Below, piece after piece: positions 54,123 through 63,704 of a DNA stretch of 64,000 nucleotides (position 1 is its first letter; every line of letters begins with the position of its first letter). Origin of the DNA: Antedon mediterranea (taxonomy: Eukaryota > Echinodermata > Crinoidea > Comatulida > Antedonidae); assembly GCF_964355755.1 (NCBI RefSeq), contig NC_092673.1:13211001-13275000 (forward strand), given 5' to 3'. The position numbers and the translations under genes were made by a program. The notes beneath the pieces are model-generated. The model was given only the letters and a program-made list of their open reading frames with translations, did no database searches and was not told where the DNA came from.

Positions 54123-56330
54123 TGCCATCAACAAGTTTGATTTTTGCAATCCCAACTCTGTTTTGCAGTTGACTTTCCCCAAGAACTTTTTTCGGAATAA
54201 ACTCTTCAATGACTGGGACCTATAAAGAAACAAAAATAGAATTTGTTGGTAATCCTGATATTTTGTTGTGATTACTTAAAGATGTATTGTCCCCCTGAAA
54301 AAATGGGATTGAAAAAAAAATTTATTTACTTGAAAAAATGTAATTTAAAGCAAAAAATGGTCAAATTGGCTGCAGCCAATGGATGGAAAAATCATGAAGA
54401 CATGGGTTTTTTTATGTTTTTTTCTCCTACAAAATAACATATTCAAAGTCTGATTTAATTAATCTTCATTTTTCATGTTTTTTAGGGAACAATACATCTT
54501 TAACCTTGAAATAACAAAACTAAACAAAATATACCTGTAGGCCTTTATGCACATGGTTGCCATTAAAGGCCATGAAATTGCTGTCTTTGGATTTTGTTTT
54601 CCTTAAGATAGTTATCAAGAGCGGTAACAATAGGTCCCGTTTCAAAAGCTAATTCTGTTGTCATCTGCTGTTTCTATTGGAGGAAAAACTATTCAGTTTT
54701 TATGTTTATTAATTTCAATATTGTATTTGATATAAAAATATATATCAATAAACCTAAATATTTTGTTATTTTTGTAGTGCAGTATCATACTGTACATACA
54801 ATATTGACAATAGTTTCATTGGCTTTCATTATTTTCTTTATGTCTTTATCAATTTCAGCCCGGCCACCTCCATTGTAAAAGCCTAATGAGAGTTGGTCTT
54901 CCATTTCCTCGATTTTTTCTTCTACTTTTTGTTTTTTTCTTTCTTAGTTCTGTAATAGAATTTTTAAATTGGTAAAGTGTAAAATTATGAAACATAAATG
55001 TTGGCATCAAACAAATTACAGGACCCACTACTTGCCTGCTTGTTCTTCTTTTATTATTTTTCCAAATTCAGATTCTTTGAATCATCGTCGTCATTGGATT
55101 CTGCAATCTGTAGTTGCGACTTAAAGATAATGGAGTCAATTTCATGCGTAGCATTTTATAAAGTTTCTTAAAAACACCCAGTGATATGTGCAATGATGAA
55201 ACAGATACCTATATAAAATCATAAAGCATTTGTAAATAAAGCTGTCCTTGTATTCAAATAAAAAAAGTTGGCCAAACAATAAAATCTTACATGGTCAATG
55301 GGTATTTCCATCAATGGTGCCATAACAATACACCTTGATGTTTCTTTAGCCCTCTCTCTTCTCATGCCAACTTTCTATGGGATGTTTTCCTTCTGTGATT
55401 TCATCGTTTTTTTTAATGTACAGAATAAGCATTGATAGCGACCTAGAAAAATGCAATATTTATATTTTTTTTATTATCTTTTTGTGTGTGTTACGGGAGA
55501 CTGTTTTTTGGTTGGCAATTTGTAAGTAACAATGAAACTCAATTATAAAACGAGCATTATGTACCTCTATTTAAGCCATTCATCTCTAGTACTGCATGTG
55601 ACACATTTGGTAAAGTTTCCTGTATGTTGAACATGCAGTCGGGACCTTCAAATATGAGGACTACAATTACATTTCTTGTAGCATTTGGATTTCGGACATT
55701 TAAAATTTGAACCTCAAATTTAGTTGATCGTCCTCCTTGATCACCCCCAAACTTTAGCCAGATTTTACCATTAAATGTATTAGTACATCACAGCCACTGA
55801 TCACCAACTGGGCCCTCTGGGAGACCAGTCTTTTGACTGAAGAGGTTACCCAGTATAAATATATATTTCAATTCAATTCAATGGATCAAGGTTATTTAGC
55901 CTGTGAAAAAAAAATAATGTGCTTTTTTTTTTACTGTTTCCAGATTGAATGTATGACATTTTCACTAGATGTAATACTTACTCAAGATGCTGTTCCAGAT
56001 GATTCATGATATGTTAAGCCACACAGTTTGTCAGTTCGTGTGGATTTTGTCATCACCTTTAACGATGTTGCAATGAATCTATCATCTATAAGTTCACCTT
56101 GTCTTTTGCGAATTTAATAAGATGTATAAAACAAGTAAGAAGTTGCCTAAATCACAGGCACAGAATGAATTCTCAACCACCCGGTATTTGAAATACATAC
56201 ATACGTACCGGTTAATTTTTCTTAACTGCTCCCACGTAATGTTGCAGTACAAGGGCTTTATCGGTTGACATTGCTGGTAAATCTTGGCCTGCCTGCCTCA
56301 ATTCGTCTGGAGATGCATCTTGAATGTTTT
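54123..56330 (-). pseudogene. FGDYEYL-family gene, copy D, exon remnants
   Basis: Minus-strand pieces in N-to-C order: 56330-56215 (IQDASPDELRQAGQDLPAMS, TDKALVLQHYVGAV); 56105-55985 (RQGELIDDRFIATSLKVMTK, DKLCGLTYHESSG); 55785-55563 (GKIWLKFGGDQGGRSTKFEV, QILNVRNPNATRNVIVVLIF, EGPD); 55440-55280 (GRYQCLFCTLKKTMKSQKEN and RERAKETSRCIVMAPLMEIP); 54955-54795 (EKIEEMEDQLSLGFYNGGGR, AEIDKDIKKIMKANETIVNI); 54672-54535 (KQQMTTELAFETGPIVTALD, QRQQFHGL, NGNHVHK); 54222-54123 (VPVIEEFIPKKVLGESQLQN, VGIAKIKLVDGK, after TTTCTTTATAG). The order matches copies B and C and the family as I recall it (GGD, CLWC, GNHVHK). Few stops fall inside the exons, so it is moderately well kept. Confidence 0.65.
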
Positions 56331-57639
56331 ATGCGATGGATACTTGAGTCGTGATTTTGTTGGTCACGCTGGATTTCAGGCGATTTCTTTTTTGAAAGGT
56401 TTTTTAGTAACCTCTGAACTTTTAAAGGTTGAATTTGTGATCAGAGCAATTTAACCTTTGGCTGTTGGAATTGATAACCACAATTTATGTAATGAATATT
56501 ATTGCAGGAATTCAATTGGAATAACATTACATACAGTTTTATATAAACACCAACATGCACAGAACATTAATTCTAAACCGCCTAAATTAAATAATTTGAA
56601 ATGGATGTGAGAATGAGAAAAAGTCGTCAAAAAAAAAAACCCTCTACTTGATATGCAGATGTTCTAACCATTTTTCAAGTTAAACTATATAAATATTTGA
56701 GATAAATTTATTCTTACCCTTCCTTGTGTGTAGATTTTGTGTTGGCTTGTTCGCTTTAGTATGCAAGTCAATATTAGCCATCTAAAAAATAACATTTTAA
56801 TTATTACTAACATTTTTAAACGTATTTTCTTAATTTAATTATACATAGTAGTACTGGTAGTAGGCTAGAAAGCCACTCCGAGAGTGCATACCTGGGCCTA
56901 CTGTAAAATTCTCCTACATAAGATTTCTCCGGTAAAAATATATAAAATAGGTTTTTTTAAACTACTCACATCAAAAAACGTGCACATTAAATAAAATTAT
57001 GTTTTGAAATTACAAATCATAAATTATAACTCTTGCCTCTTGTACAAAAATGAAGTTTTTTGGACAAGTAGTTTTCGAGAAAATGGAATTACAGATTACT
57101 TGTTACTTTAAGACTGCTCGCCGGCTTTTGAAAAAATTTGTCCTATCTTTTAACACTAGCAGGTCTGAAAAGTATACTAAAAAGTGGTCCAGAATTGGGA
57201 CCGTGGTCCAAAATGGTCCCAATAATCTGATTCTTCAGAGACAAAAAAAAATATGTAAAAATTTAACTTAATATATTTACAAAAATATTGTTGGTGCTGA
57301 AAGAAACTCATCAGTTGTTCCACTGGTGTCACCTAATAGCATAAAGACACTTAAGTAAAGACACTTAAGTAATCTTTCAGTTGGTCTATTCCATTGTGTA
57401 TGTCTTCTGCCTTGTTTTCTAGGTCTTTGATTTCATTTGTCATGGCAACGACTACCAATATCCCCACATTCTTAGTTTTGAAGCAATGCACTATCAGTAG
57501 ACTTTAAAATGATCCAGTCTGACAAGTTGCCTCAAGACTGGTGAAATGTTTTAAATATAAGCCTAGGCTTATATGTAAGCCAGGAGCATCTATATAAAAA
57601 TGTGAGGGAACAAAATAATTACCTTGTTTTATGAAATTT
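56331..57639. other. No confident gene
   Basis: AT-rich. A plus frame at 57050-57271 (73 codons) has no recognisable motif. Downstream exons of copy C could have decayed here, but I cannot point to any. Confidence 0.4.
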
Positions 57640-58870
57640 AAGAGTCACGCAAGCTCTCTGAACCTGTCAAAGTCTTCCTTCAGAGTGTCCAGTGTCCTTG
57701 GAAGTTTTGATTTGGTTTTTTTTTGGTTGCATGGCACCACAAGCAGTAATGTCGTCCTTGAAAACAAAATTTAATACACATTTGCTTTCAAATATCCATC
57801 ATTTATTAATTGCTAATATTTGCAGTACTGTACCTGTAATACATATATTTTTTGTTTACCGTTTGCACCTGTTAGGCCACATATACGAGCCAAATACTCG
57901 TAGTCGCCAAATACGAACACTTTGACTTGTTTTCCCCTATTAAGAAAATGAAGCCAGTTAATAATTTGTCTTAATTCACACAAATATATTTGTAAAATTG
58001 TATTTGTGCAATATTTTACTTTGACAGATAAATGGTATATTTACGTTAATGTGGAATTTTGCAGCTCTTCGAGTTGAGGCAAATCCTTGAGACCAGTTCT
58101 TAAGTTAAAACTAGAATCGGTTGCCTCAAAGCAATTGATGATGATGGTATTATTTTGGGCATTGGGGCGTAGTACATTGCAAAGCTAAAGCATCTGCTTA
58201 AAATGTCCACCACCCTTATCCCCTCTGATCTTTATCCACATTTGATCTGATGGAATGTGGCCATCGTGCCATGTTAGAATATTTAATCTGTAAAAGGTAT
58301 TGATATTTATTTGATTCATTTTAAAAATTCAGTAACTAAATTAAATCTGTTAATGAAAGCAAATATAAAACCTACTTTTCTAGTTCATCATATTGCTGGC
58401 AGATTTTGTTGTTGAGACTTGCAACAGAAACACATGTCGTTGCATGAATATTCCATAGGGACGTATTGAGAAATTAGGTTGTCGTCAATAATGATGTTTT
58501 TTTGGTGCCTCATTTTTGCCTCGCATTCTGTGCGGACGCCATAATTTTTTTAGCTACTGTAGCTTTAAAAAAAAAATAAAAATATTAAAAACTATAATGT
58601 TGAGGGTGTTCGATTCAGATACTGCAGAATGCAGATACTGCAGAATGTTGATTTGTTATTTACCATTTCAGTTCTCTGCTTTTTTTATGTTAGGCCAAGA
58701 TTGGTTTTTAAAGATAGCAAACACCAGTTGGAAGATGTGTCGGACTTTTAAATTGAGAAAACTCACCATCTCTTTGAGAACCGAACATCATCGATGAATT
58801 TACTTCTGTTGTGAACAGTTCTCCAACCTTTTTCTTGTTGGCATCGCCATTGCTTTTAGTTTCTGGTTTA
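57640..58870 (-). pseudogene. FGDYEYL-family gene, copy C, exon remnants
   Basis: In N-to-C order on the minus strand: 58868-58770 (ETKSNGDANKKKVGELFTTE, ending at a GTGAGT donor); 58545-58400 (YGVRTECEAKMRHQKNIIID, DNLISQYVPMEYS); 58300-58045 (LTWHDGHIPSDQMWIKIRGD, KGGGHFKQML, NNTIIINCFEATDSSFNLRT, GLKDLPQLEEL); 57936-57860 (KQVKVFVFGDYEYLARICGL, TGAN); 57765-57640 (RHYCLWCHATKKKPNQN, then after a shift PRTLDTLKEDFDRFRELA). Splice sites around the 77-base FGDYEYL exon are intact. A stop inside the GGD exon and a frameshift after CLWC show decay. The same exons are found in copy B. Confidence 0.7.
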
Positions 58871-59236
58871 AAAAAAAATTAATACATTTCTATAGTTGGT
58901 GTTATTTTTAGTAATAAATTTAAGTACAGTTGTTAGTTTTTATTAAATTTAAGTTTTAAGTTTTTCTAATACTGTAATTAACAATTTGATTATAAAGTAA
59001 TAACCATTAAAAAAGTACTTTTCCTTTAACACTAAACTCAGTTGTGTTTGTTCGACTGTTTAAATTTTGCTTTTAGGATGTGTAGACCAACTTATAATAA
59101 ATACGTTCTCCTTACCATGTATTTCCAATTCAATTGGTAATGCTAAATCCTCTTCATCTAAAAAAAAACCAAACAAATTAGAAAAACAAAAGCATAGCAT
59201 ACAAATAGCATAATTTTGTATTCTTAATTTTTAAGG
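58871..59236. other. AT-rich spacer
   Basis: No coding sequence recognised. Confidence 0.45.
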
Positions 59237-59561
59237 TACGTCAGGATAAGTCCAGAAAGATTAAATGAACTTCTGAAGATAGTAGCGCCCCACATCAAAG
59301 AAAGAAAAATTAGAGGGCGCATACAAATTTCTAAGGAAGAATGACTTGTTATGATGATAAGGTACCTTTCTACTGGTCTTACAATCGTTCAATTTCAGAA
59401 TGGGGCGATCGACAGTAGCTAACATTATTAAAGAGGTGTGTGATGCTATCTGGTTGGGCCTAAAGTTTAAATACCTACGAATGCCAAACATACAAGAAGA
59501 ATGGCTTGAAATTGCTCAGAAGTTCGAAAAAGATTGGAATATTAGACAACTAAGATGCTAA
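59237..59561 (+). pseudogene. PIF/Harbinger transposase fragment
   Basis: The first phase (59237-59395) reads YVRISPERLNELLKIVAPHI, KERKIRGRIQISKEE, a stop where relatives have Arg, then LVMMIRYLSTGLTIVQF. After a shift the second phase (from about 59396) reads RMGRSTVANIIKEVCDAIWL, YLRMPNIQEEWLEIAQKFEK, DWN and stops at 59561. This is the HARBI1-type order: (F/Y)(V/R)(M/I)(S/T)PE...L...(I/E)-S-x-EERL...RYL(A/S)TG, (V/M)G(R/K)ST(V/I)...(I/V)xEVCDAI, P-x2-EEW-x2-IA-x2-F(E/K)-x-(D/K)WN (memory). The catalytic GAIDG core that should come next is lost. Confidence 0.75.
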
Positions 59562-59712
59562 GTGAGTGAACAGACGTGGATAGTTTGCTCCGTCTAAATA
59601 TATAAATAATACATGCTACACTAATACAACGTTGGACAAATAAACCGTAAAAAAACTGTAAGTGCATTTAACTAATTGAATCTGACTTTAATAGAGAAAT
59701 CAAGCACTCAAA

Positions 59713-60115
59713 ATGGGAAAAAAAAAGCCAACAGACGTAGGCGCAAAATCACAGGAGTCGCCCCCGGTGCTTGAAGCAGCCGAGGCGCCCAGCACGGAAG
59801 CACTGAGGCGCGAAATCCAAAAAACAGACGTAGGCCAACAATCACTGGAGTCGCCCCCTGTGCTTGAAGCAGCCGATGCGACCAGCACTGAGGCGCGAAA
59901 TTCAACAAATAGCAAGAGAATTGTTTGGTATACGTAACCAGCTGGACACGGTCCTAACAAATCAGAATACCATACTTGGAAGGATAGACAAAATTGAAAA
60001 CAAACAAACTCAACTTGAAACATCAATTGAATTTGTTAGCAGTACGATATCAGAAATGGAAATCAAAATGAAAAATGTAACTACAGAGCTTAGGCGTATC
60101 ATCTACTGTTGAAGC
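59713..60115 (+). pseudogene. LINE ORF1 N-terminus, frameshifted, with internal duplication
   Basis: Starts ATGGGAAAAAAAAAGCC (MGKKKPTDVGAKSQESPPVL). A unit of roughly 95-105 bases (ACAGACGTAGG through GAGTCGCCCCC to GCACTGAGGCGCGAAAT) occurs twice in tandem (59731-59818 and 59824-59905). At about 59885 the reading switches phase to LRREIQQIARELFGIRNQLD, TILGRIDKIENKQTQLETSI, a coiled coil typical of ORF1p trimers, ending with a stop near 60110. The RRM part continues in another phase from about 60175 (SFNLRFGGLPEEI). Confidence 0.6.
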
Positions 60116-60185
60116 TGAAAAATCAAAGTGCTTATCGGTACAAAATCAACTGAACAAGTTTGAACGCTATTCAAGGTCTTTTAAT

Positions 60186-62585
60186 TTGCGATTTGGTGGC
60201 TTACCGGAAGAAATCAATGAAAATACAGCCCAGAAAATCACAGACCTGATTGAAAATGAGTTATGCATTCCTAATGTTAAAATAGAAAATGTGCACCGGT
60301 CCGGTAAGCCGCGAGGACCTAACGACAAGCCCAGGCATATCATCGCCAAGTTCATATATCGTCCCCAGCGACATCAAGTTCTCTCCAAGTTCTCTCTCAC
60401 CCTAAAAAAGAGTAGCGTTTACTATTACCAACATGTGAAGTGCAGCACGCGGGAATCTGTTACCCTTGACGTATGTTATTCAAACGTAAAACACGCATAT
60501 TTAGCAAGAAAATTGCCGAAACTTGGTAAATCTGACCATAATTTAATTATACTACAACCCAAGTATCGTCCATTAGTACAACGGCAGAAACCCAGGGTAA
60601 TTACTGTAAAGAAGTGGACTCAAGATGCAATAGAACAGCTGAAATGCGAATTTGAAACTACGGACTGGAGTGTTTTTACGGAAAATTCAAACGGGTCAGA
60701 CGAGGTAACGGAAGCGGTCAGTGCATATATTAACTTTTGTACTGAAAATGTAATACCAAAAAGGAAAGTAAAAATCTACGGAAACCGTAAACCATGGATA
60801 AGTAGGGAGGTGACAGATGTTATTAAGAAAAAGAGACAGGCCTTCGATCGAGGTGACGTAAATGAACTAAATAAAATCCAAAAGGAACTTAAACGAGTAA
60901 TACGTAAAAGTAAACTAAAGTACAAACGTGAAATAGAAGAACATTTTGTAGGTAATGATATGAGTAAGGTTTGGAGGGGAATGAGGCAAATGAGCGGATA
61001 TGCAAAATCGCCACAAGGAAGTGGAATTGTGTCAAATTTGACTAAACAATATGCTAATGAATTAAATACTTTTTTTAATAGGTTCGATCGCTATAATTTT
61101 TCTGATGAACAGATCTTAATCAAAAGTAGGTTGGCCTTACCAGATGAAAGTGGTTTTGACCTTAAGACAAATGCGGATGAAGTTACCAGCCACTTTAAAG
61201 GTCTGAAAGCATCCAAATCAGCTGGACCAGACCAAATTCTACCCAAAGTTCTTAAATTATGCGCAACCCAATTGGCAGATATTTTTGTATATATTTTTAA
61301 CTTGATTTTTGAAACACAAACCTTGCCAGAATCCTGGAAAACGTCATGCATCATCCCAATCCCTAAACGACAAAATATACAGTGTTATAACGATCTTAGA
61401 CCTGTTGCGCTAACATCCGTCCCAATGAAAGTCTGTGAAAAGATTGTTCTAAAAAGCCTGAAACCATTAGTTGCAGATTTTTTGGACCCACATCAGTTCG
61501 CTTATCGGAGAAACAGGAACACTGAAGACGCATTAATATACAAAAATGAAAAAATGTATGCCCATCTTGACAATTGGAGAACATCCCCGTCTGTTAGGAT
61601 TATGTACTTCGACTTTAGTTCAGCTTTTAATACCATCCAACCACACATTTTAATTAATAAGTTGTTCGGCATGAATATCCCCAATTTACTAATTTCGTTC
61701 GTTTTTAACTTCCTCGTTGGACGTCTCCAGTTTGTTAGGCTAAATCAAAATGTCAGATCGGACATTATTCGGACAAATACGGGAGCACCACAAGGTACTG
61801 TACTTGCACCGTTTTTGTTCACATTGTATACGTCAGATTTCCAACCTAGATTCCCGGACTGTCCAGTAATTAAATTTGCAGATGATTCTGCTATGATAGG
61901 TTTAATAAAAGAGGATGACGATACAAATTTCAAATCTGAAATAGTTAGGTTTACGAAATACTGTGATGAAAATTTCCTGGAACTTAATGTAGCAAAAACC
62001 AAAGAAATGCGAATAGATTTCCGCCGTAAAAAAAGAAGGGAAATTGAGCCTGTCCAGATTAAAGGACATGAGGTAGAAATCGTTAAAACATATAAGTATC
62101 TTGGGGTAACGTATGACAATAACTTATCATGGGGAGAGCATGTAGATCAACTAATTAAAAAATTAAATACTAGACTGTACTGTTTGAGGAAAATGAACGT
62201 TTTTAGGGTAAGGGAAGAGATACTTACTATGTTTTATTCATCTGTTATTTTTTCAATCTGGGATTATTGCCTATTAGGCTGGGGTGGGAACATAAACAAA
62301 GGAGATAAGGGCCGCATATGTAAAGTGTTAGAAAGGGCATTAAGAGTGATTGGCTCGTCGGCGCTGACAGCGGACTCAGTCTACAATTGTCACTACGGAG
62401 AACGATTGAAAAATGGTTTACAGGCGGTCATGGAGGAGGAAAGCCACCCCCTTCATTCGGATCTTCTTCGCTGCCACATTGGTAGAAGTGGTAGACTGAG
62501 GCCGGTGTTGGCGCGGACGGGTCGATACTCAAATTCGTTTCTCCCAGCTGGGATTAAAAAATTTAACGATGACTTTAAGAGGTAA
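60186..62585 (+). CDS. LINE reverse transcriptase fused to ORF1 RRM and endonuclease tail
   Basis: 799 codons, open throughout. Residues 1-80 (RFGGLPEEINENTAQKITDL, VHRSGKPRGPNDKPRHIIAK) are an L1 ORF1p-like RRM. From about 80 (YYQHVKCSTRESVTLDVCYS, then LGKSDHNLIILQPKY) it is the last part of an APE endonuclease. The reverse transcriptase follows: ASKSAGPDQILPKVLK, SWKTSCIIPIPKR, YNDLRPVALTS, QFAYRRNRNTEDAL, motif A FDFSSAFNTI, motif B TGAPQGTVLAPFLF, motif C FADD (about residue 564), YKYLGVTYDNNLSW. It primes cDNA synthesis at the target in active elements. The direct ORF1-to-endonuclease junction removes the ORF1 C-terminal domain and the endonuclease active site, so this copy cannot be fully autonomous, although the RT motifs look complete. 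The ATG at 60186 is internal to ORF1. Confidence 0.85.
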   Translation: MRFGGLPEEINENTAQKITDLIENELCIPNVKIENVHRSGKPRGPNDKPRHIIAKFIYRPQRHQVLSKFSLTLKKSSVYYYQHVKCSTRESVTLDVCYSNVKHAYLARKLPKLGKSDHNLIILQPKYRPLVQRQKPRVITVKKWTQDAIEQLKCEFETTDWSVFTENSNGSDEVTEAVSAYINFCTENVIPKRKVKIYGNRKPWISREVTDVIKKKRQAFDRGDVNELNKIQKELKRVIRKSKLKYKREIEEHFVGNDMSKVWRGMRQMSGYAKSPQGSGIVSNLTKQYANELNTFFNRFDRYNFSDEQILIKSRLALPDESGFDLKTNADEVTSHFKGLKASKSAGPDQILPKVLKLCATQLADIFVYIFNLIFETQTLPESWKTSCIIPIPKRQNIQCYNDLRPVALTSVPMKVCEKIVLKSLKPLVADFLDPHQFAYRRNRNTEDALIYKNEKMYAHLDNWRTSPSVRIMYFDFSSAFNTIQPHILINKLFGMNIPNLLISFVFNFLVGRLQFVRLNQNVRSDIIRTNTGAPQGTVLAPFLFTLYTSDFQPRFPDCPVIKFADDSAMIGLIKEDDDTNFKSEIVRFTKYCDENFLELNVAKTKEMRIDFRRKKRREIEPVQIKGHEVEIVKTYKYLGVTYDNNLSWGEHVDQLIKKLNTRLYCLRKMNVFRVREEILTMFYSSVIFSIWDYCLLGWGGNINKGDKGRICKVLERALRVIGSSALTADSVYNCHYGERLKNGLQAVMEEESHPLHSDLLRCHIGRSGRLRPVLARTGRYSNSFLPAGIKKFNDDFKR

Positions 62586-62853
62586 CTACAATAATTTTGA
62601 TAACAATAATAAATAATATAATATAGTAATTAATAATGAAATATAAGATACTTTTTAAACCGTTTTGTAATGATCTGTATTTTTAACTTAAATATTTTTG
62701 AGCTGTAATTTTATGATGTACTTTTTTAATCATTGTGTATTTTTATATTGTTATTCTACATTTTATACTTTATTTTTATACGATATTTTTATACGATATT
62801 TTTATGTGATAAGTGAGCAAATGCAATTTCCAGTTTATTTGGACAATAAAAGT
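62586..62853 (+). other. LINE 3' UTR
   Basis: AT-rich and non-coding. It includes three near-copies of TTTTATACGATATT (62770-62805) and ends in GGACAATAAAAG before the tail. Confidence 0.6.
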
Positions 62854-62877
62854 TATCTGTATCTGTATCTGTATCTG
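62854..62877 (+). repeat. (TATCTG)4 LINE tail
   Basis: Four tandem TATCTG units directly after the 3' UTR. This is typical of LINE clades with short microsatellite tails in place of poly(A). Confidence 0.8.
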
Positions 62878-63045
62878 AAGTCATCACTAAAAAGCAGTAA
62901 CATATATGTCATCGATGATCTCTGTGAGGCGGACCTAATTAAAAAACGAAGCCTGAAAGACACAATGGCCATAGCTTATAGAGAGGGGAAAAGGCCGTCC
63001 TTCAGAAATGGCAACTTGTACATAAACGGAAGTTTGCACTCTTAG
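62878..63045 (+). pseudogene. LINE ORF1 C-terminal domain
   Basis: Reads KSSLKSSNIYVIDDLCEADL, IKKRSLKDTMAIAYREGKRP, SFRNGNLYINGSLHS and a stop. The pattern (DD-x2-E-D-x3-KR..L...M..A..EGK...FRNG-x-LYING) is the ORF1p C-terminal nucleic-acid-binding domain of LINE elements (memory). The upstream part is cut off by the first LINE's tail. Confidence 0.65.
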
Positions 63046-63452
63046 GCAGGACAGTCAAACCTAACGTTATTATTATTATTTTATAACTAACATTACTTAT
63101 TTAGTAGCTTTTTCTCCACATAATAATTTAAAAGATATTTTCTTTTATCACATTCGGTTAAACGTAGACGAGAGTAGACTCTGATACCATTGTTTATTAA
63201 ATAACTGTTTTTTTGTTAACTTTTCCTTGTAGATTACAAATGCAACACTTTAAAAAAATTTACTCCATTAGAAGTTTGGAATATTTTAATTTACATATTA
63301 AAGGCATTTTACTTTTTTTTTCTATTTTCGTCGTTTATTTTTATTATATATGTATATATATATTTATTATTATTTGTTGTGCATGGCAATATACTCTTAT
63401 GAATATATTATGTCCCTTGAGACAAAACGAACACTATATTTTCTAAAAACAA
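63046..63452 (+). other. LINE inter-ORF spacer
   Basis: AT-rich and non-coding, with an ATATAT microsatellite near 63350. Confidence 0.5.
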
Positions 63453-63704
63453 TTGCTTATTAATATGATTTGTATTGTATGTAGAAACGCTCTCATGAGT
63501 GGCGATATTAATCTAAACAGATGTGCATTATGTAATGGGTACGCACATGCCCAATGTTCTTCCATAGATCCAGAATGGTACTGTACGTCATGTAATATTT
63601 CTCTACTTCCGTTTAATCATATACTCAATGATGATGAGTTTTTACATGAAATAAAACAATTTCACGTAAACCAATTTAAATACATCCATTCCTTCTACAT
63701 GTAG
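63453..63704 (+). CDS. LINE ORF2 N-terminus with PHD-like finger
   Basis: 83 codons: MICIVCRNALMSGDINLNRC, ALCNGYAHAQCSSIDPEWYC, TSCN. The spacing C-x2-C...C-x2-C-x4-H-x2-C...C-x2-C is a PHD-type finger, known at the N-terminus of some CR1-like ORF2 proteins. The stop at 63704 is probably a frameshift: the endonuclease reading resumes in another phase from about 63690 (PSTCRYHLSDNFNSS). Confidence 0.65.
   Translation: MLINMICIVCRNALMSGDINLNRCALCNGYAHAQCSSIDPEWYCTSCNISLLPFNHILNDDEFLHEIKQFHVNQFKYIHSFYM

Larger units (their letters stand above)
59690..62877 (+). mobile_element. Non-LTR retrotransposon (LINE), internally deleted
   Basis: The structure is an ORF1-like start with a coiled coil, then a long ORF with ORF1 RRM-like and reverse-transcriptase parts, then a 3' UTR ending GGACAATAAAAGTTATCTGT plus a (TATCTG)4 tail at 62854-62877. 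That kind of microsatellite tail and the FADD reverse transcriptase suggest a CR1/L2/Rex-like clade (inference). The C-terminal part of ORF1 and most of the endonuclease are missing. The 5' edge is uncertain. Confidence 0.75.
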
